From: Leptobrachium leishanense
Lineage: Eukaryota; Chordata; Amphibia; Anura; Megophryidae
Length of the DNA stretch: 64,000 bases
Direction: 5' to 3'
Assembly (NCBI GenBank): GCA_009667805.1
Contig: CM019064.1
Location: 76,568,400-76,632,399 of the forward strand
Shown in pieces: positions 33,898-44,933 of this stretch (position 1 is the first letter of the stretch; each line of letters begins with the position of its first letter). The position numbers were made by a program, and so were the translations under genes. Under the pieces are notes generated by a model. The model searched no databases. It was given only the letters and a program-made list of their open reading frames with translations, and was not told where the DNA came from.

Positions 33898-35134
33898 CAC
33901 TATATTGCCAAAAGTATTCGCTCGCCTGCCTTGACTCGCATATGAATTTAAGTGACATCCCATTCCTAATCCATAGGGTTCAATATGAGGTCTTTCCAGC
34001 TACAACAGCTTCAACTCTTCTGGGAAGGCTGTCCACAAGGTTTAGGAGTGTGTTTATGGGAATTTTTGACTATTCTTCCAGAAGCGCATTTGTGAGGTTA
34101 CACACTGATGTTGGACGAGAAGGTCTGGCTCTCAGTCTATGCTCTAATTCATCCCAAAGGTGTTCTATCGGGTTGAGGTCAGGACTCTGTGCAGACCAGT
34201 CAAGTTCATCCACACCAGACTCTGTCATCCATGTCTTTATGGACCTTGCTTTGTGCACTGGTGCACAGTCATGTTGGAAGAGGAAGGGGCCAGCTCCAAA
34301 CTGTTCCCACAAAGTTGAGAGCATGGAATTGTCCAAAATGTCTTGGTATGCTGAAGCATTCAGAGTTTCTTTCACTGGAACTAAGGGGCCAAGCCCAGCT
34401 CCTGAAAACCAACCCCACACCATAATCCCCCCTCCAAACTTTACACTTGACACAATGCAGTCAGACAAGTACCGTTTTCCTGGCAACCGCCAAACCCAGA
34501 CTCATCCATCAGATTGCCAGATGGAGAAGCGCGATTCGTCAGTCCAGAGAACGCATCTCTGCTGCTCTAGAGTCCAGTGGTGGCGTGCTTTACACCACTG
34601 CATCCAAAGCTTTGCATTGCACTTGGTGATGTATGGCTTGTATGCAGCTACTCGGCCATGGAAACCCATTCCTTGAAGCTCTCTGCACACTGTTCTTGAG
34701 CTAATCTGAAGGCCACATGAAGTTTGGGAGGTCTGTAGCAATTGACTCTGCAGAAAGTTGGCGACCTCGTTGCACTATGCGCCTCAGCATCCGCTGACCC
34801 CGCTCCATCAGTTTACGTGGCCTACCACTTCGTGGTTGAGGTGCTGTCGTTCCCAAACACTTCCACGTTCTTATAATACAGTTTACAGTTGCCTGCGAAA
34901 TATTTAGGCGGGAGGAAATTTCACGACTAGATTTGTTGCACAGGTGGCATCCTATCACAGTTCCAAGCTGGAATTCACTGAGCTCCTGAGAGAGACCCAT
35001 TCATTCACAAACGTTTGTAAAAACAGTCTGCATGCCTAGGTGCTTTATTTTATATACCTGTAGCCATGGAAGTGATTGGAACACCTGATTCTGATTATTT
35101 GGATGGGTGAGCAAATACTTTTGGCAATAAAGTG
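33898..35134 (-). mobile_element. Tc1-like transposon, 1237 bp, broken transposase
   Basis: Ends CACTATATTGCCAAAAGTAT and ATACTTTTGGCAATAAAGTG flanked by TA on each side (33896-33897, 35135-35136). Removing it restores an L2 tail, CCCAGGACATACTT, continuing ACGAGAGAAATCTCAATG, which is present uninterrupted at 38150. The transposase on the minus strand is in three overlapping frames. Confidence 0.92.
34070..35000 (-). pseudogene. Tc1-like transposase, frameshifted
   Basis: Three pieces read in order on the minus strand. 35000-34701 carries the helix-turn-helix region (KSSREISSRLNISQATVNC, GRPRKLMERGQRMLRR). 34741-34502 carries VLWTDESRFSIW with the first catalytic Asp. 34486-34070 carries [24 protein letters not shown] with the second Asp, and [14 protein letters not shown] with the Glu. 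At least two frameshifts separate them, and a stop (TAG in place of a Trp codon) truncates the C terminus just before the last 40 residues. All three catalytic residues survive in the fragments but no functional protein can be made. Confidence 0.92.
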
Positions 35135-35136
35135 TA

Positions 35137-35200
35137 CTTCAAAAACGAGAGAAATCTCAATGTATCCTTCCTGGTAAGATACTTTGCAAATAAATAAAAC
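35137..35200 (+). mobile_element. L2-type 3' tail, right half
   Basis: AACGAGAGAAATCTCAATG and TATCCTTCCTGGTAAG continue the tail whose left half ends at 33895, and finish in AATAAATAAAAC. Confidence 0.75.
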
Positions 35201-36037
35201 ACCTGCCTGCCCCCTAAAAACATGCAATTGACTCTTACTGGCTACACAGTTTTGGATACATGCTTTTCAAGGGCCGGGTTAATGTTACCCCATTGTCTAC
35301 TGTGAAGTGCTGGTAAAGCGCGTAAAGATCACGCCCTTTGCCATGGCTTGCTAGTGATAGAATACAAAGGCTTAAAATGCCAGATGTAGGACTCAACCGC
35401 AAATCTTTAATGTGCAAGTTTTATGTAGAATTGTGTATACTAGTCCTGAATAGGGATGAGCTGTTCGGTTCGATCTGTTCGGAGTTCGCATCGAACAACG
35501 GCCGTTCGCGAACTTCGAACTTTTTGGGACGTTTGCCAAAAGTTCGAAAAAAAAATATTGAAAAAAGTATAAAAAAAATGCTCAAAAAACATCTAGAAAT
35601 AAAGAGACTGCAGAATATTATAAGCAACAGTTTATTAGATATTGAATTAAAACGGGAATAGGTTTAACATTGAAGCCTATGGGATAAAACATTCTTGTTA
35701 CTAAAAACATCAGGCAGACACGGCCCTCTAATCAGGCACTGTAGAGGGCAGTCTGCAGGGGCCTCCCAAGGATCCCCTTGAGGAGCATGCGGCCGCCGAT
35801 GACAGAGCTGCGACTGTGCGGGCTAGCCACCCGGGTGCATGTGGCAGAGAAAGGCAGCGTAGGGAGGGAGCCACTGCACCTGCGGCCACGGCAGACCCCC
35901 CCCCCCCCCAGAACCAGGATCCAGGGAGCCCCCACTGACCACCAGGCTAAAAAGGTAAGGCGACACATTCCTAGAAAAAAAAATCCGAGGAAATTTTTAA
36001 ATGTTTTATTTTATGTTCCCGGGGACCTTTTTTTTCT

Positions 36038-36093
36038 CTCTACCTGGCTGAATGTATCTAAATTATATATTAGATACATTCAGCCAGGTAGAG
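36038..36093. repeat. Inverted repeat, 23-bp arms
   Basis: CTCTACCTGGCTGAATGTAT pairs with ATACATTCAGCCAGGTAGAG around an AT-rich loop of 10 bp. Confidence 0.95.
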
Positions 36094-36245
36094 GGGGGTG
36101 GCATGTGGGCTGCGCGGGGTCTCAGGCAGTGGTTTGAGATTTTTAGCAAATTTATGGTGGAAGGTAAGGGCAGGTATGAGATCTATATCTCCAGACTTTT
36201 ATCACACACACACACACACACACACACACTTTGGCAACTAATTGC

Positions 36246-36378
36246 CGCCCCCCCCCCCATTTAGCTGATCCCTCCAGAAGAAATGTTGAACCCGATAGAG
36301 CAGAGAATATATATATTATTCTCTGCTCTGTCGGGTTCAACATTTCTTCTGGAGGGATCAGCCAAATGGGGGGGGGGC
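36246..36378. repeat. Inverted repeat, about 60-bp arms
   Basis: Left arm begins in a C run, CATTTAGCTGATCCCTCCAG, and the right arm CTGGAGGGATCAGCCAAATG ends in a G run. Only two mismatches were found in about 60 bp; the loop is TATATATATTA. Confidence 0.95.
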
Positions 36379-38055
36379 ATTTAGTTGAGATTTTGCACAT
36401 GCCACCCCCCCATGTGCGTATGTGTATATATGGTCTGAGGTCTGTGGGTGGGTGGGTGTATATATATATCGGCGTGGTGATATATACGTATATGTCTGTG
36501 TGTGGCATCAATGCATCCCTACTCTACACACGGCGCTCTGTGTCCCTATAATATATATGATCAGGGGTTCCCTTTATATTTTTATTCCTATTAAATTCAG
36601 TAATTTATGTATTTTATTCAGTAGAAACTTTTTTTTTGCCTATATAACATGTGCTTTGTGAAAATAAAACGGTTTTGTGTGTACATTTTAATTTAGTTAG
36701 TGGATTCCTATCCAGTGCGGTGAGAAGCAAACGTAATGCATTGTAGACACGCTGCGAGGCGGAGTGAAGTCAAGCCTGCAAAATGTTTGCTTCTTTTCGC
36801 TACGCTGTGCATCGCTACACGCTCAGTGTGTCTCAGCCTTCATTCCTGCATCGCTAGCTTACCGAATCAGTTTGTATACTTGTTACTGACCCTGCTTGTT
36901 CTGAGGACCCGATCTGTTGCCGAATTTGCCTGCCATTTGACTATTCTGTGTATTCCCTGCCCGTTCTGTTTGCTTCCTGTTGCTACTGGTGTGCGCGCCG
37001 ATTCTCACCATATACAGTAGCGCAGTACAAGTGCCTAAACATTGCTGACCCGGTTTTGTTATAGCTGCTGATGTAACTGAATAGATCAGGGATCTCTTCA
37101 GCATTACCAAAACCTCCACCACTGCACTCTTCCACAATACCACAGAGGGGTCACTTACGGTGTGAAGGCACTTGCTGCCACCAAAGGCACAATATTTGGC
37201 TGCACTGGCACCTGTACCAGATTCATATCATTTTAATATTTGACCGCAGGGTCCAACCCTGCACTCTTCCACAATAACAGAGGGGTTACGGTGTGATGGC
37301 ACTGTTGCCGACACTAAAGGCCCAATTTTAAAGCACCTATTGTTGCTTTCATCCAAAGCCTGCATAAGTTTCATCATAATTTAGACAAAAAAAAAAAAAA
37401 AAAATCAAAAAAAAAAAAATCACTAAACTTGTTCTGAGTGTCCTAAAACGTCTCCTCTTTTCATACAGGCTGCCGCCCCAAGCAGTTGTTCATGAATAGA
37501 CTAAAGGAAAATCATTTACCGTCATTTGAAACGTAATTTTTTAAAAAAAAAAAAAAGGTTTCTATACATCCTACAAATCCGCCACTTCACGGCCAGGTTA
37601 TGGGGACCTCCTAGGCACGATATTTGAAGGAATTTTTCATTTTTATTCTTAACCCTCATTTCATGGAAAACTTGCTTTTCCTTTTAAAACTTTTTTTTTT
37701 TTTTTTTTTTACTTTTTGTCCTCGTTTCCTGACCCCCAGGGCACTACCCGGACCCCCATACACCTTTTATGGCAATTATCTTGCATATATGCCCTCTTGG
37801 AGGGCACTCTAAAAATCGAACTTTAGAGTCCCATTGACTTGCATTGAGTTCAGTTCGTGTTCGAACTCGAACTTTTGAAATTGTTAGAGTTCGAACCGAA
37901 CTCAGCTCATCACTAGTCCTGAAATCTGGGAGCCAGAGGTAAAATTCTAGGAGCCAGTAGGTGCCTGGCTCCAAGTTTTCTCAAGGCACGAGGTACATAT
38001 ATTGGCAGAATTTAAGGCGAATTTAAAGCATGAAATAAAAGAAAGGGATCGCCAT

Positions 38056-38225
38056 ACATCTATTTATTTAAAGTATTTTACCAGGAAGGGTAAATAAAGT
38101 ACATTGAGATTTCTCTCGTTTTTAAGTATGTTCTGGGTGTTCTCGAACCCAGGACATACTTGAAAACGAGAGAAATCTCAATGTATCCTTCCTGGTAAAA
38201 TCCTTTATAAATAAATAAATAAAAT
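38056..38225. repeat. Two L2-type tails head to head
   Basis: Left arm TATTTATTTAAAGTATTTTA to TAAGTATGTTCTGGG and right arm CCCAGGACATACTTG to TTTATAAATAAATAAA are inverted copies around GTTCTCGA. Each arm matches the L2 tail split by the transposon at 33898. Confidence 0.85.
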
Positions 38226-39825
38226 AAATAAACATGACGCATCATTGCCTTCTTCACATTAAGTCACTTGAAATAAGGCATAAAACGGAGACCAAAAAAA
38301 TTCTATCTCCAGGCCATCCAAATGACCAGAATGGAGATCCAATGTTCGGCTACGTATCCTTGACCTAGGAATTTGTGACGTTTCAAACAATGGATCCAGT
38401 TTAAGGCGACACAGTCCATGTATCATGTGGATGACAAGCTCCATTAATTGTCAGCATCAGTCTGAAGCCAAAACATAGCTTGCTGGATCCAGTATTATTG
38501 TACAGCGCTGCGGAATATGCTGGCGCTTTATAAATAAAGAATAATAATCCAGTATATTTGATTGAATTCACAGGATTGCACACACAGTAACAAAATCAGT
38601 CCTTGGTACATTTTACGCAATGATAAACCATTGGCACCAACGGAAACCTCACCCGTGTCACACTATAATAATAATCATCGCACAAGCAGACATTAAAAAG
38701 CGGATCGATGCTGTGACGGACTAATTTATGGAAAGGAAGTGAAAACTGATGAAATTAGAAAGATTACGCGGTTACCATTAAATAATGGTGTACTTGGTGT
38801 TCATAGCTGTGCGGAGCGAAAGCTCGGGTGGTTATGGTGTCCTCGTCTGTACTTGTCAGACCATCATACTCTTCAGAGGAACAGAGAGTCTATTTAAACT
38901 GGAGAACTTCAAAGCCTCTTAAGCGCTGACCTTGGAGATAACCCTGATCTGATTAAAGGACTTGCTGGGCGCACTCTGAAAAATGACACGGTGCAAACAC
39001 ATGACCCTTTAAGAAAAAAGAGGAACGGACGGGGCACATGAAGGACGTCTGGATGTGAAGACTGAGGCGGCGGCACAGGCCGAGAAGCCTCAGGGTTTGT
39101 CATTAGTCACCAGGTCTCAATCCTGATGTAGACAGGACGCTCCTCTGACATGAAGAACGCCATTAAGAAATTACAAATACGTCACTAATTTGCAGAAATT
39201 CGTGCCACCAAGCAGATGAGGCGTGTCAGAATATATACAGAATAATAATAGTGCAGCGCTCCCGTACACCATAAACACGTGCTAGTGAAAACACAAAACA
39301 ACTTACATAAACAGGGGCAATTCCACAATAGTCTGTTCATCAGCATTACATAAAAGAAAAACAAAAATAAATCATAGTGTAAATCGGTATAGAATATAAA
39401 ATCAGGTGATTACTTTGTATACGTCACTCACATTCTTGGGAGCGTAGATCGCTCTAACGTATCCACATGCGGGTATTTTTGGGCATACCCGTCTGTCACC
39501 ACTTCACCGGTATTCGAATTCACTCCGCTCTCAAAAAAACAGAACAAGAGGACGGTGCAGATTGTTTAAAAAGCCACCATTAAGATTAAAAGTATGGAAT
39601 GCACTCACCCAGTCGGAGCCTCAAACTGGGCTCTAAGTATTCGGGCTTCAGGGTTGTACTTTAGCAGCCAAACACTTTTAAAAGCGCATAGAGATTCCAA
39701 ATAAAATAAACATAAAATTTATTCTGGTTCGCCAGATAAAACAATATACCAGACGCATTTCACCCTTAAAAACAAACAGGCTTCATCAGTGGAAAGAATG
39801 TTCTGCAAACTAAACTTTATCCAAT
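38226..39825. other. No gene seen; one L2 tail and a dispersed repeat
   Basis: 38495-38545 is an L2 tail in plus orientation (TTGTACAGCGCTGCGGAATA). 39225-39795 has the look of an amphibian interspersed repeat (GTGCAGCGCTCCCG at the left, ACGCATTTCACCC and GGCTTCATCAGTGG at the right). 38560-39200 is unassigned. Confidence 0.45.
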
Positions 39826-40640
39826 ATTATTATTATTATTATTATGTATTTATAAAGCACCAGCATATTCCGCAGCGCTGTACAATGGGAGACTGCAGAC
39901 ATGAGACATACTAAAACACATAAGGAACAGATGGTCCTGCCCTTAGGATAATTGTCCTGATACAGCACTTTACACAAGTGCTCAGCCAGACGTCCCATGA
40001 GCTTACGATCTAAAGGACAGGGGTGAGTGAAACAGAAGGGGAGCTGGGGAGTGTGGATCCGGTGGCTAGAGAGAGAACAGCAAGGTACAGGTGGATTAGA
40101 ATAAAGTGGCTACAGGTGGAGGGGAATGAATAAGTTTGGGCCTAGGACTGGGTGAGAGGGTGGATCCGGCAGGTGGGTGGCACTGCAGAGTGCAGAGTCT
40201 CTAGATGTGGCTGTGTGTGATGAGCTGAATGAAGGAAAGGCAGATCTGTTGGGTAATGAGATGCAAGGGGGAGGAAGTGGAGGAGGGGAGGCAGAAGCAT
40301 GGTGGGAAAACAAAGGATTTGATAGTACAAAAAAACTAACAAATGTAGGGAAGACATTAAAAGGGAAAAATAATCAGCATGGGGATGATACATAAAATGC
40401 AGAAAAGTATGCACGCAGCAGGAGTGAAGCAGAGGAATGGCTTGAATGAAGTCATGGTCGAATCGTGGATAGCTTTGGAGTCCTTCAGAGTACAGAGTCT
40501 GTAGTTGTGGCTGTGTGTGAGGAGTTTGAGTCCTTCGGCGTGCAGAAGGTTTTTGCGTAGTCGGCGGCCTCGTTGTGAACTCCGGTCACGTGGGATAATG
40601 GTGCCTTTTGCGCCGAACACAACACTGGCGTGTTCGGCAT
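39826..40640 (-). mobile_element. L2-like retrotransposon 3' region
   Basis: ATTATTATTATTATGTATTT, CACCAGCATATTCCGCAGCG and TGTACAATGGG mark the 3' tail, with 3' UTR-like sequence running rightward. A phrase GCAGAGTCTCTAGATGTGGC is imperfectly repeated at 40495. No reverse transcriptase segment was recognised. Confidence 0.6.
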
Positions 40641-41176
40641 CGCGGGGCGTATAATGAAGTAGTCACCCCACCCTCTATTGATGTCACCTCCGCCAAGTCC
40701 ACCCGGAAGGAAGTTTCTCTTCAACACAACCACGGAACACATCCTTGCATTAGCGATCAGTACTGTCTCACCTATACAACGTAGCGCCGCTGAATTGTTG
40801 TTACGTCAGAATATCTACGCCTACTACAGGAAGAGACCGGCATAAAACAGAAGAAAAAAAAAATAGTTATATAAAGGGGCGCTGGGACAGCAAGTAAATC
40901 CTCTCAATATATGGTCAATTACCGCTATTAGGAATATCCTCTAGTGTGTGCACGAGTTGGTGTTTTTTCTCATATATACATATTTAGTATGTGTGGTTTA
41001 TGGACTTTGCACACTTTCTCCACATTTATGGGACACACACACACACACTTTCCTATTTCTTGTATGCAAAAAAAAAAAAAAAAAAAAAGCCTACCTTTGA
41101 AGTTCCAGCAAAAAACAAAACACACAGAAGCAACTCTAAAAAAAGGTCAGAAATCTCAAGGGAGATCCACGTCTAA

Positions 41177-41602
41177 GGCTAGGGTCAGACTAACGCATTT
41201 TTCACGTTGTCCGTGAAAAAGTGCGTTCGAACGAATGGACGTATTTTTTCACGGAATATGCGATAGCGGTCATACGATGCGCAGTTTCATCTGTGATTTT
41301 GTACAGATCATCAATAAAACACTTTTTGGGTCTGGACGTTATGTTGGCCGGACATTAGCAGCGTCTGACGTCTCCTAATCACGCACACACGCCGCTAGCG
41401 GACGCAGCGCACTCTGTACGTCAGTACTAGTGGTTTCACGTTCTCGAAAAAATGCGTTTGTTTGCCGCTTGCGTTGCGCGGCCGCACTTTTGTGCGACCG
41501 TACTTCGTATATTGGCCGTCATTGCCCGGCATCTGCTGCTAGCACGGCCGTGATTAAGTGCGCCAGAACGCGCGTTCGCACTGCCTCAGTCTGACCCTAG
41601 CC
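41177..41602. mobile_element. Harbinger-like MITE with TAA duplication, 426 bp
   Basis: Ends GGCTAGGGTCAGACTAACGC and CAGTCTGACCCTAGCC, flanked by TAA on both sides. Interior: CGTACTTCGTATATTGGCCG and CCGCTAGCGGACGCAGCGC. Complete copy, no coding. Confidence 0.9.
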
Positions 41603-41770
41603 TAATCTGGGTGAACAAGTTAAGTTAGAACTTGGAAAAGGGTTTTTTTTTAATGTTCTGATTGCGATCAGGTAAAGAACACAAATGCAAGCACAACAGT
41701 CAGCAACAGGACAAGGAGCAGTACATTCAGGTGAAGGGCTACAACCATTTAAAAAGGGGTACTTCATTAA

Positions 41771-42300
41771 CCCCATAGTGACCAGGCAGTTTTACCATTG
41801 TCTGTCCGAAAGTACCCACTGCTGTTTTTACATTTCTGCGCTGTGTTTAGCTCCAATTTTCCTCTTACTCGTTTATGGAACCTACCACATATTATACACC
41901 GTCCTTCTTACCATTATTTCCATCATATCGAATAATTTTGAAAAAAAATGAAATGACGAAAAGGGAAAACTTTTTTTGAAATTTAATCCAAAATCTGCAA
42001 CCACCAAAAAAAAATTAAAATAAAAGAACCCAGCTAAATAGTTTCTAAAATGTTGTCCTGAAATTAGAAAAACACCCAATTTTTACTTTTTAACCCCCTC
42101 ACCGCTGATCCATTTCACCTCTGTGCTGAGCTCATTTTGACCGTTTTATGCTCATCATGTTTAAATGCCAATTGAAGTCCTATTTTATTATACTCCCAGA
42201 AGATTTTTAAAAAAATATATATATATTTACACTATACCTTGTCATGTTTGGGATCATTGGAAAGGCCTTCCCAAGGATACCAAACATGACCCTCTAGCTG
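41771..42300. mobile_element. piggyBac-like repeat, related to 12012-12749
   Basis: TTAA at 41767-41770 precedes CCCCATAGTGACCAGGCAG. Long stretches match 12012-12540 (GAAAGTACCCACTGCTG, CATTTCACCTCTG, GATACCAAACATGACCC). The right end is replaced by the tRNA-like segment that follows. Confidence 0.5.
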
Positions 42301-42416
42301 CCATGGAGAGGGGAGGTGCAAGGACACTTACTGCAGAGGTGCTCTGGCCAGGATCAAACCTGTGTCTCCATGGTTATAGAGCAGTGATGTTACCGCTACT
42401 CCAGCCGTTACACTAA
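42300..42416 (-). repeat. tRNA-derived SINE-like fragment
   Basis: On the minus strand GGTTTGATCCTGG resembles a tRNA B box and GAGTAGCGGTAACATCACTG an A-box region 30-odd bases before it. No full cloverleaf is convincing, so it is read as SINE-derived, not a tRNA gene. Confidence 0.4.
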
Positions 42417-42805
42417 TGCACTATACTCTCTGGCTGTCAAGCCGGGAATGCACTTTGTATTGCCCCCACCTTTAAAGTATTTCTATCATGTAGCCGCGTT
42501 ATTGTGTTTTTAGCATCTCGAGTAATAAAAAAGTTACATTTTATTTGCGTCTCAAATTTTCTACAACTCTGCTGCCTTAACAATTCGAGTTTCCACGTAG
42601 TCCTTCAAATTGAGACGAGTTGACATATCGGATAAATCGGTAATGAAAGGGTTGTGACCAGAAGGTGTAAATATATAAACATAACATAGGATATTTTGTT
42701 TTTATAAAATCACAAAACGTCGTACTGGGCCGGGTCACACATTATTCAAAACATAGGATACTTTGCTTCTACAAATATTATGAAATAACCTTTGGGGATG
42801 TTTTA

Positions 42806-42870
42806 GGCTAGGGTCAGACGAACGTATTTTTCGCGTTGTCCGTGAAAAAGTGCGTTCGAACGAATATATA
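42806..42870. mobile_element. Harbinger-like MITE, left end only
   Basis: GGCTAGGGTCAGACGAACG starts at 42806 after TTA, and homology to 41177 and 49740 stops near 42864 (GTGCGTTCGAACGAAT), just before the palindrome at 42881. The rest of the element is absent. Confidence 0.75.
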
Positions 42871-42880
42871 TTTTTTATAT

Positions 42881-42968
42881 AAGAGGAAAAGATGGGTAGA
42901 AGTTGTGAAACCAGGGAGAATATATATATTCTCCCTGGTTTCACAACTTCTACCCATCTTTTCCTCTT
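42881..42968. repeat. Perfect 88-bp palindrome
   Basis: Each 44-base half is the exact reverse complement of the other with no spacer; the left half runs AAGAGGAAAAGATGGGTAGA to CAGGGAGAATATA. The centre is TATATATATA-like. It could extrude a cruciform. Confidence 0.97.
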
Positions 42969-44449
42969 CCCCCATCTCCCTTCCTAGTTTCTCCTTATCT
43001 ACCCACCGCATCTCCCCACTAGCTTTTCCTTATCTCCTCCCTAGCTTCTCCATATCTCCTTCCAGCAGCCCCTCATCTCCACCCCATGTTGTCCTTATCG
43101 CCACCCCTGCACCTCCTCCTTATCTGCTCCCCAGCTTATCTCTTCCCACCAACTCACTTATTAAATATATTTTAACTAAAACATAGATCCATCCAAGTGT
43201 ACCTTAGTATGAATGAAATATAAATAAAATGGTGAGGAAATGGGGGGGGGGGGGACGACACTAAGGCGCGGTGTGTATGATCCGATCACAGAGCTCCACA
43301 GCAATAAAAATAGTAATGTGTGGGGTGTATGAGCGCATCACAAAAAGGACCACAGCAGTATAACGCTCACGGTAAAGGCAGGGAGTATCGGAGCACAGAA
43401 TTCACAGCAATAAAACACTCATGGCAGCGAGTATGAACGCATAAATATAAATGGGTACCGGTATATGGGGGTGTCGGTATAGCGGCCTGCAAGGTAAATC
43501 TCCTGCGACTCCCCACTCCGGCAGCCATGTCCCCCTGCAAGCTGTTAAGCCACCCTCTGGTACGTGGGAAGCTGGCACCTGCTGGTGAGGGCACACCAGG
43601 TGGCAAATGTAATGTATGGGCCTGGTGCAGGGAGAGGTGCCTGGGTGGACAAGGAGGATGCTGGGCTCCTGTGACAGGACCCTGCACACTGGAGGGGGAC
43701 ACTGACATTTTGTCACTAATGGGGCACTCCGCACAAGTGTCTACTCATATAGTCGTCCTCTCATGGCGGCTCCTGCTTCTTCCAGCTTGGCAGTCCAAGT
43801 GACGAGATATCACAGGCACGGACCCGACCAAACGAAGCAACGCAGCGCGCCGGCGCCATACATCAAGGAGGTGGCACGAGTCTCTGCAATTCACTGTGGC
43901 AGAGAGATCCGCCATTAAGCATTTGGTAACGCATACCCCCAGGTGTCCTCATAAGTAACCCTGGGGGGGGGGGGGGAGAGACGAACCACAGGTTGGAAAC
44001 CACTTGTCTAGCACAAATGGCACTTTAAGTGGAAATAGCTCTACAGAAATACAATACATGAGAAACCGCCATCAATACTGCATGACTAAAACCTCCCTTA
44101 TTGGACGCTGCACACCCTGAACGTGTGCATTTATTGTCAGTCCAAAAATTGTCTAATGAAAGGAAATCCAAATCCTGGCACATCATGGAGAGGGTTAAAG
44201 ACGAAGTACAAGCCAGGTTCACTCAGAAGCCTGTTTGCCCAAGGCATTGTGCCAGCGACCCTTGCCACACTTCAAATACTGGCGACGAGTAGCAGTTATC
44301 TGGAAACCCAAAATATTCCAAAATACGGGATTTGGATTGAGCCTCACCTTGACCCTAAAAGCGTAAAATCCCACATCCGACCTCAAGTGACATGGGATGA
44401 AATTTATTTAGACTATTGTATAAACATTACCTCCGCGCACTCTGAAAAG
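42969..44449. other. No gene seen; pyrimidine-rich and tandem-like tracts
   Basis: 42969-43145 is a C/T-rich strand with recurrent TCTCC(T)TATCT phrases. 43255-43440 contains three imperfect units of about 60 bp (GTATGATCCGATCACA, GTATGAGCGCATCACA, and a more diverged third). G runs at 43242-43254 and 43963-43976. 44000-44440 is unassigned. Confidence 0.4.
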
Positions 44450-44933
44450 TGTATAACTATACGAATAAATATTTTTATTTAAAACAAGCAGGTCAGCGCC
44501 GCAAATCACGTCCACCACCAATCTCCCGAAAGCTTGATCAAACACAGTGGTCTTCCCTATACCAGGTGAATGGAAAAAAAAAAAAAAAAAAACATACTTA
44601 TCTTGATCAGCGCAATAAAAATTTCTATCAGGATCTTGGTGTCTCTCATAGATCAGCAGACCATATTTTGGTATATAAAACAAAATATAAAAGTACACAA
44701 TGTTGAAGTATATCGAATATATACTATAAATAAAATGCAATGAATGATATTTCTCTCACAAACATAGAGCCTAGCACCGGCTCTAAGTGGAACTGCACGT
44801 TTTGGGTTGTTTTTTCTTCTATATTGTTCACAGGTGACCCACACCTTACACGGCTGTTTCCCTTCACATATCAAGGAACCATATAAGACAAGAAAAGACA
44901 GCGCAACTCTCCTTGTGCAGAATGAAAAATATA

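Larger units (their letters stand above)
35451..37915. mobile_element. hAT-like element with GTTCGGTTCGA ends, 2465 bp, perfect 8-bp TSD
   Basis: Ends TAGGGATGAGCTGTTCGG and CGAACTCAGCTCATCACTA; GTCCTGAA occurs at 35443-35450 and 37916-37923. Near the ends TTCGAAC words repeat. Inside are two hairpins (36038-36093 and 36246-36378), an AC microsatellite (36203-36230), C and G runs, and 36690-37080 with LTR-like text (TTTGACTATTCTGTGTATTC). No transposase frame was recognised; the longest open frames are about 119 codons and unconvincing. Non-autonomous. Confidence 0.9.

Noticed and set aside
33942..34676. 244-codon plus-strand frame
   Set aside because: It is antisense to the Tc1 transposase, whose catalytic motifs lie on the minus strand.
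42300..42416. Genuine tRNA gene
   Set aside because: A B-box-like word is present but I could not fold a convincing cloverleaf with acceptor pairing; a SINE-derived fragment is likelier.
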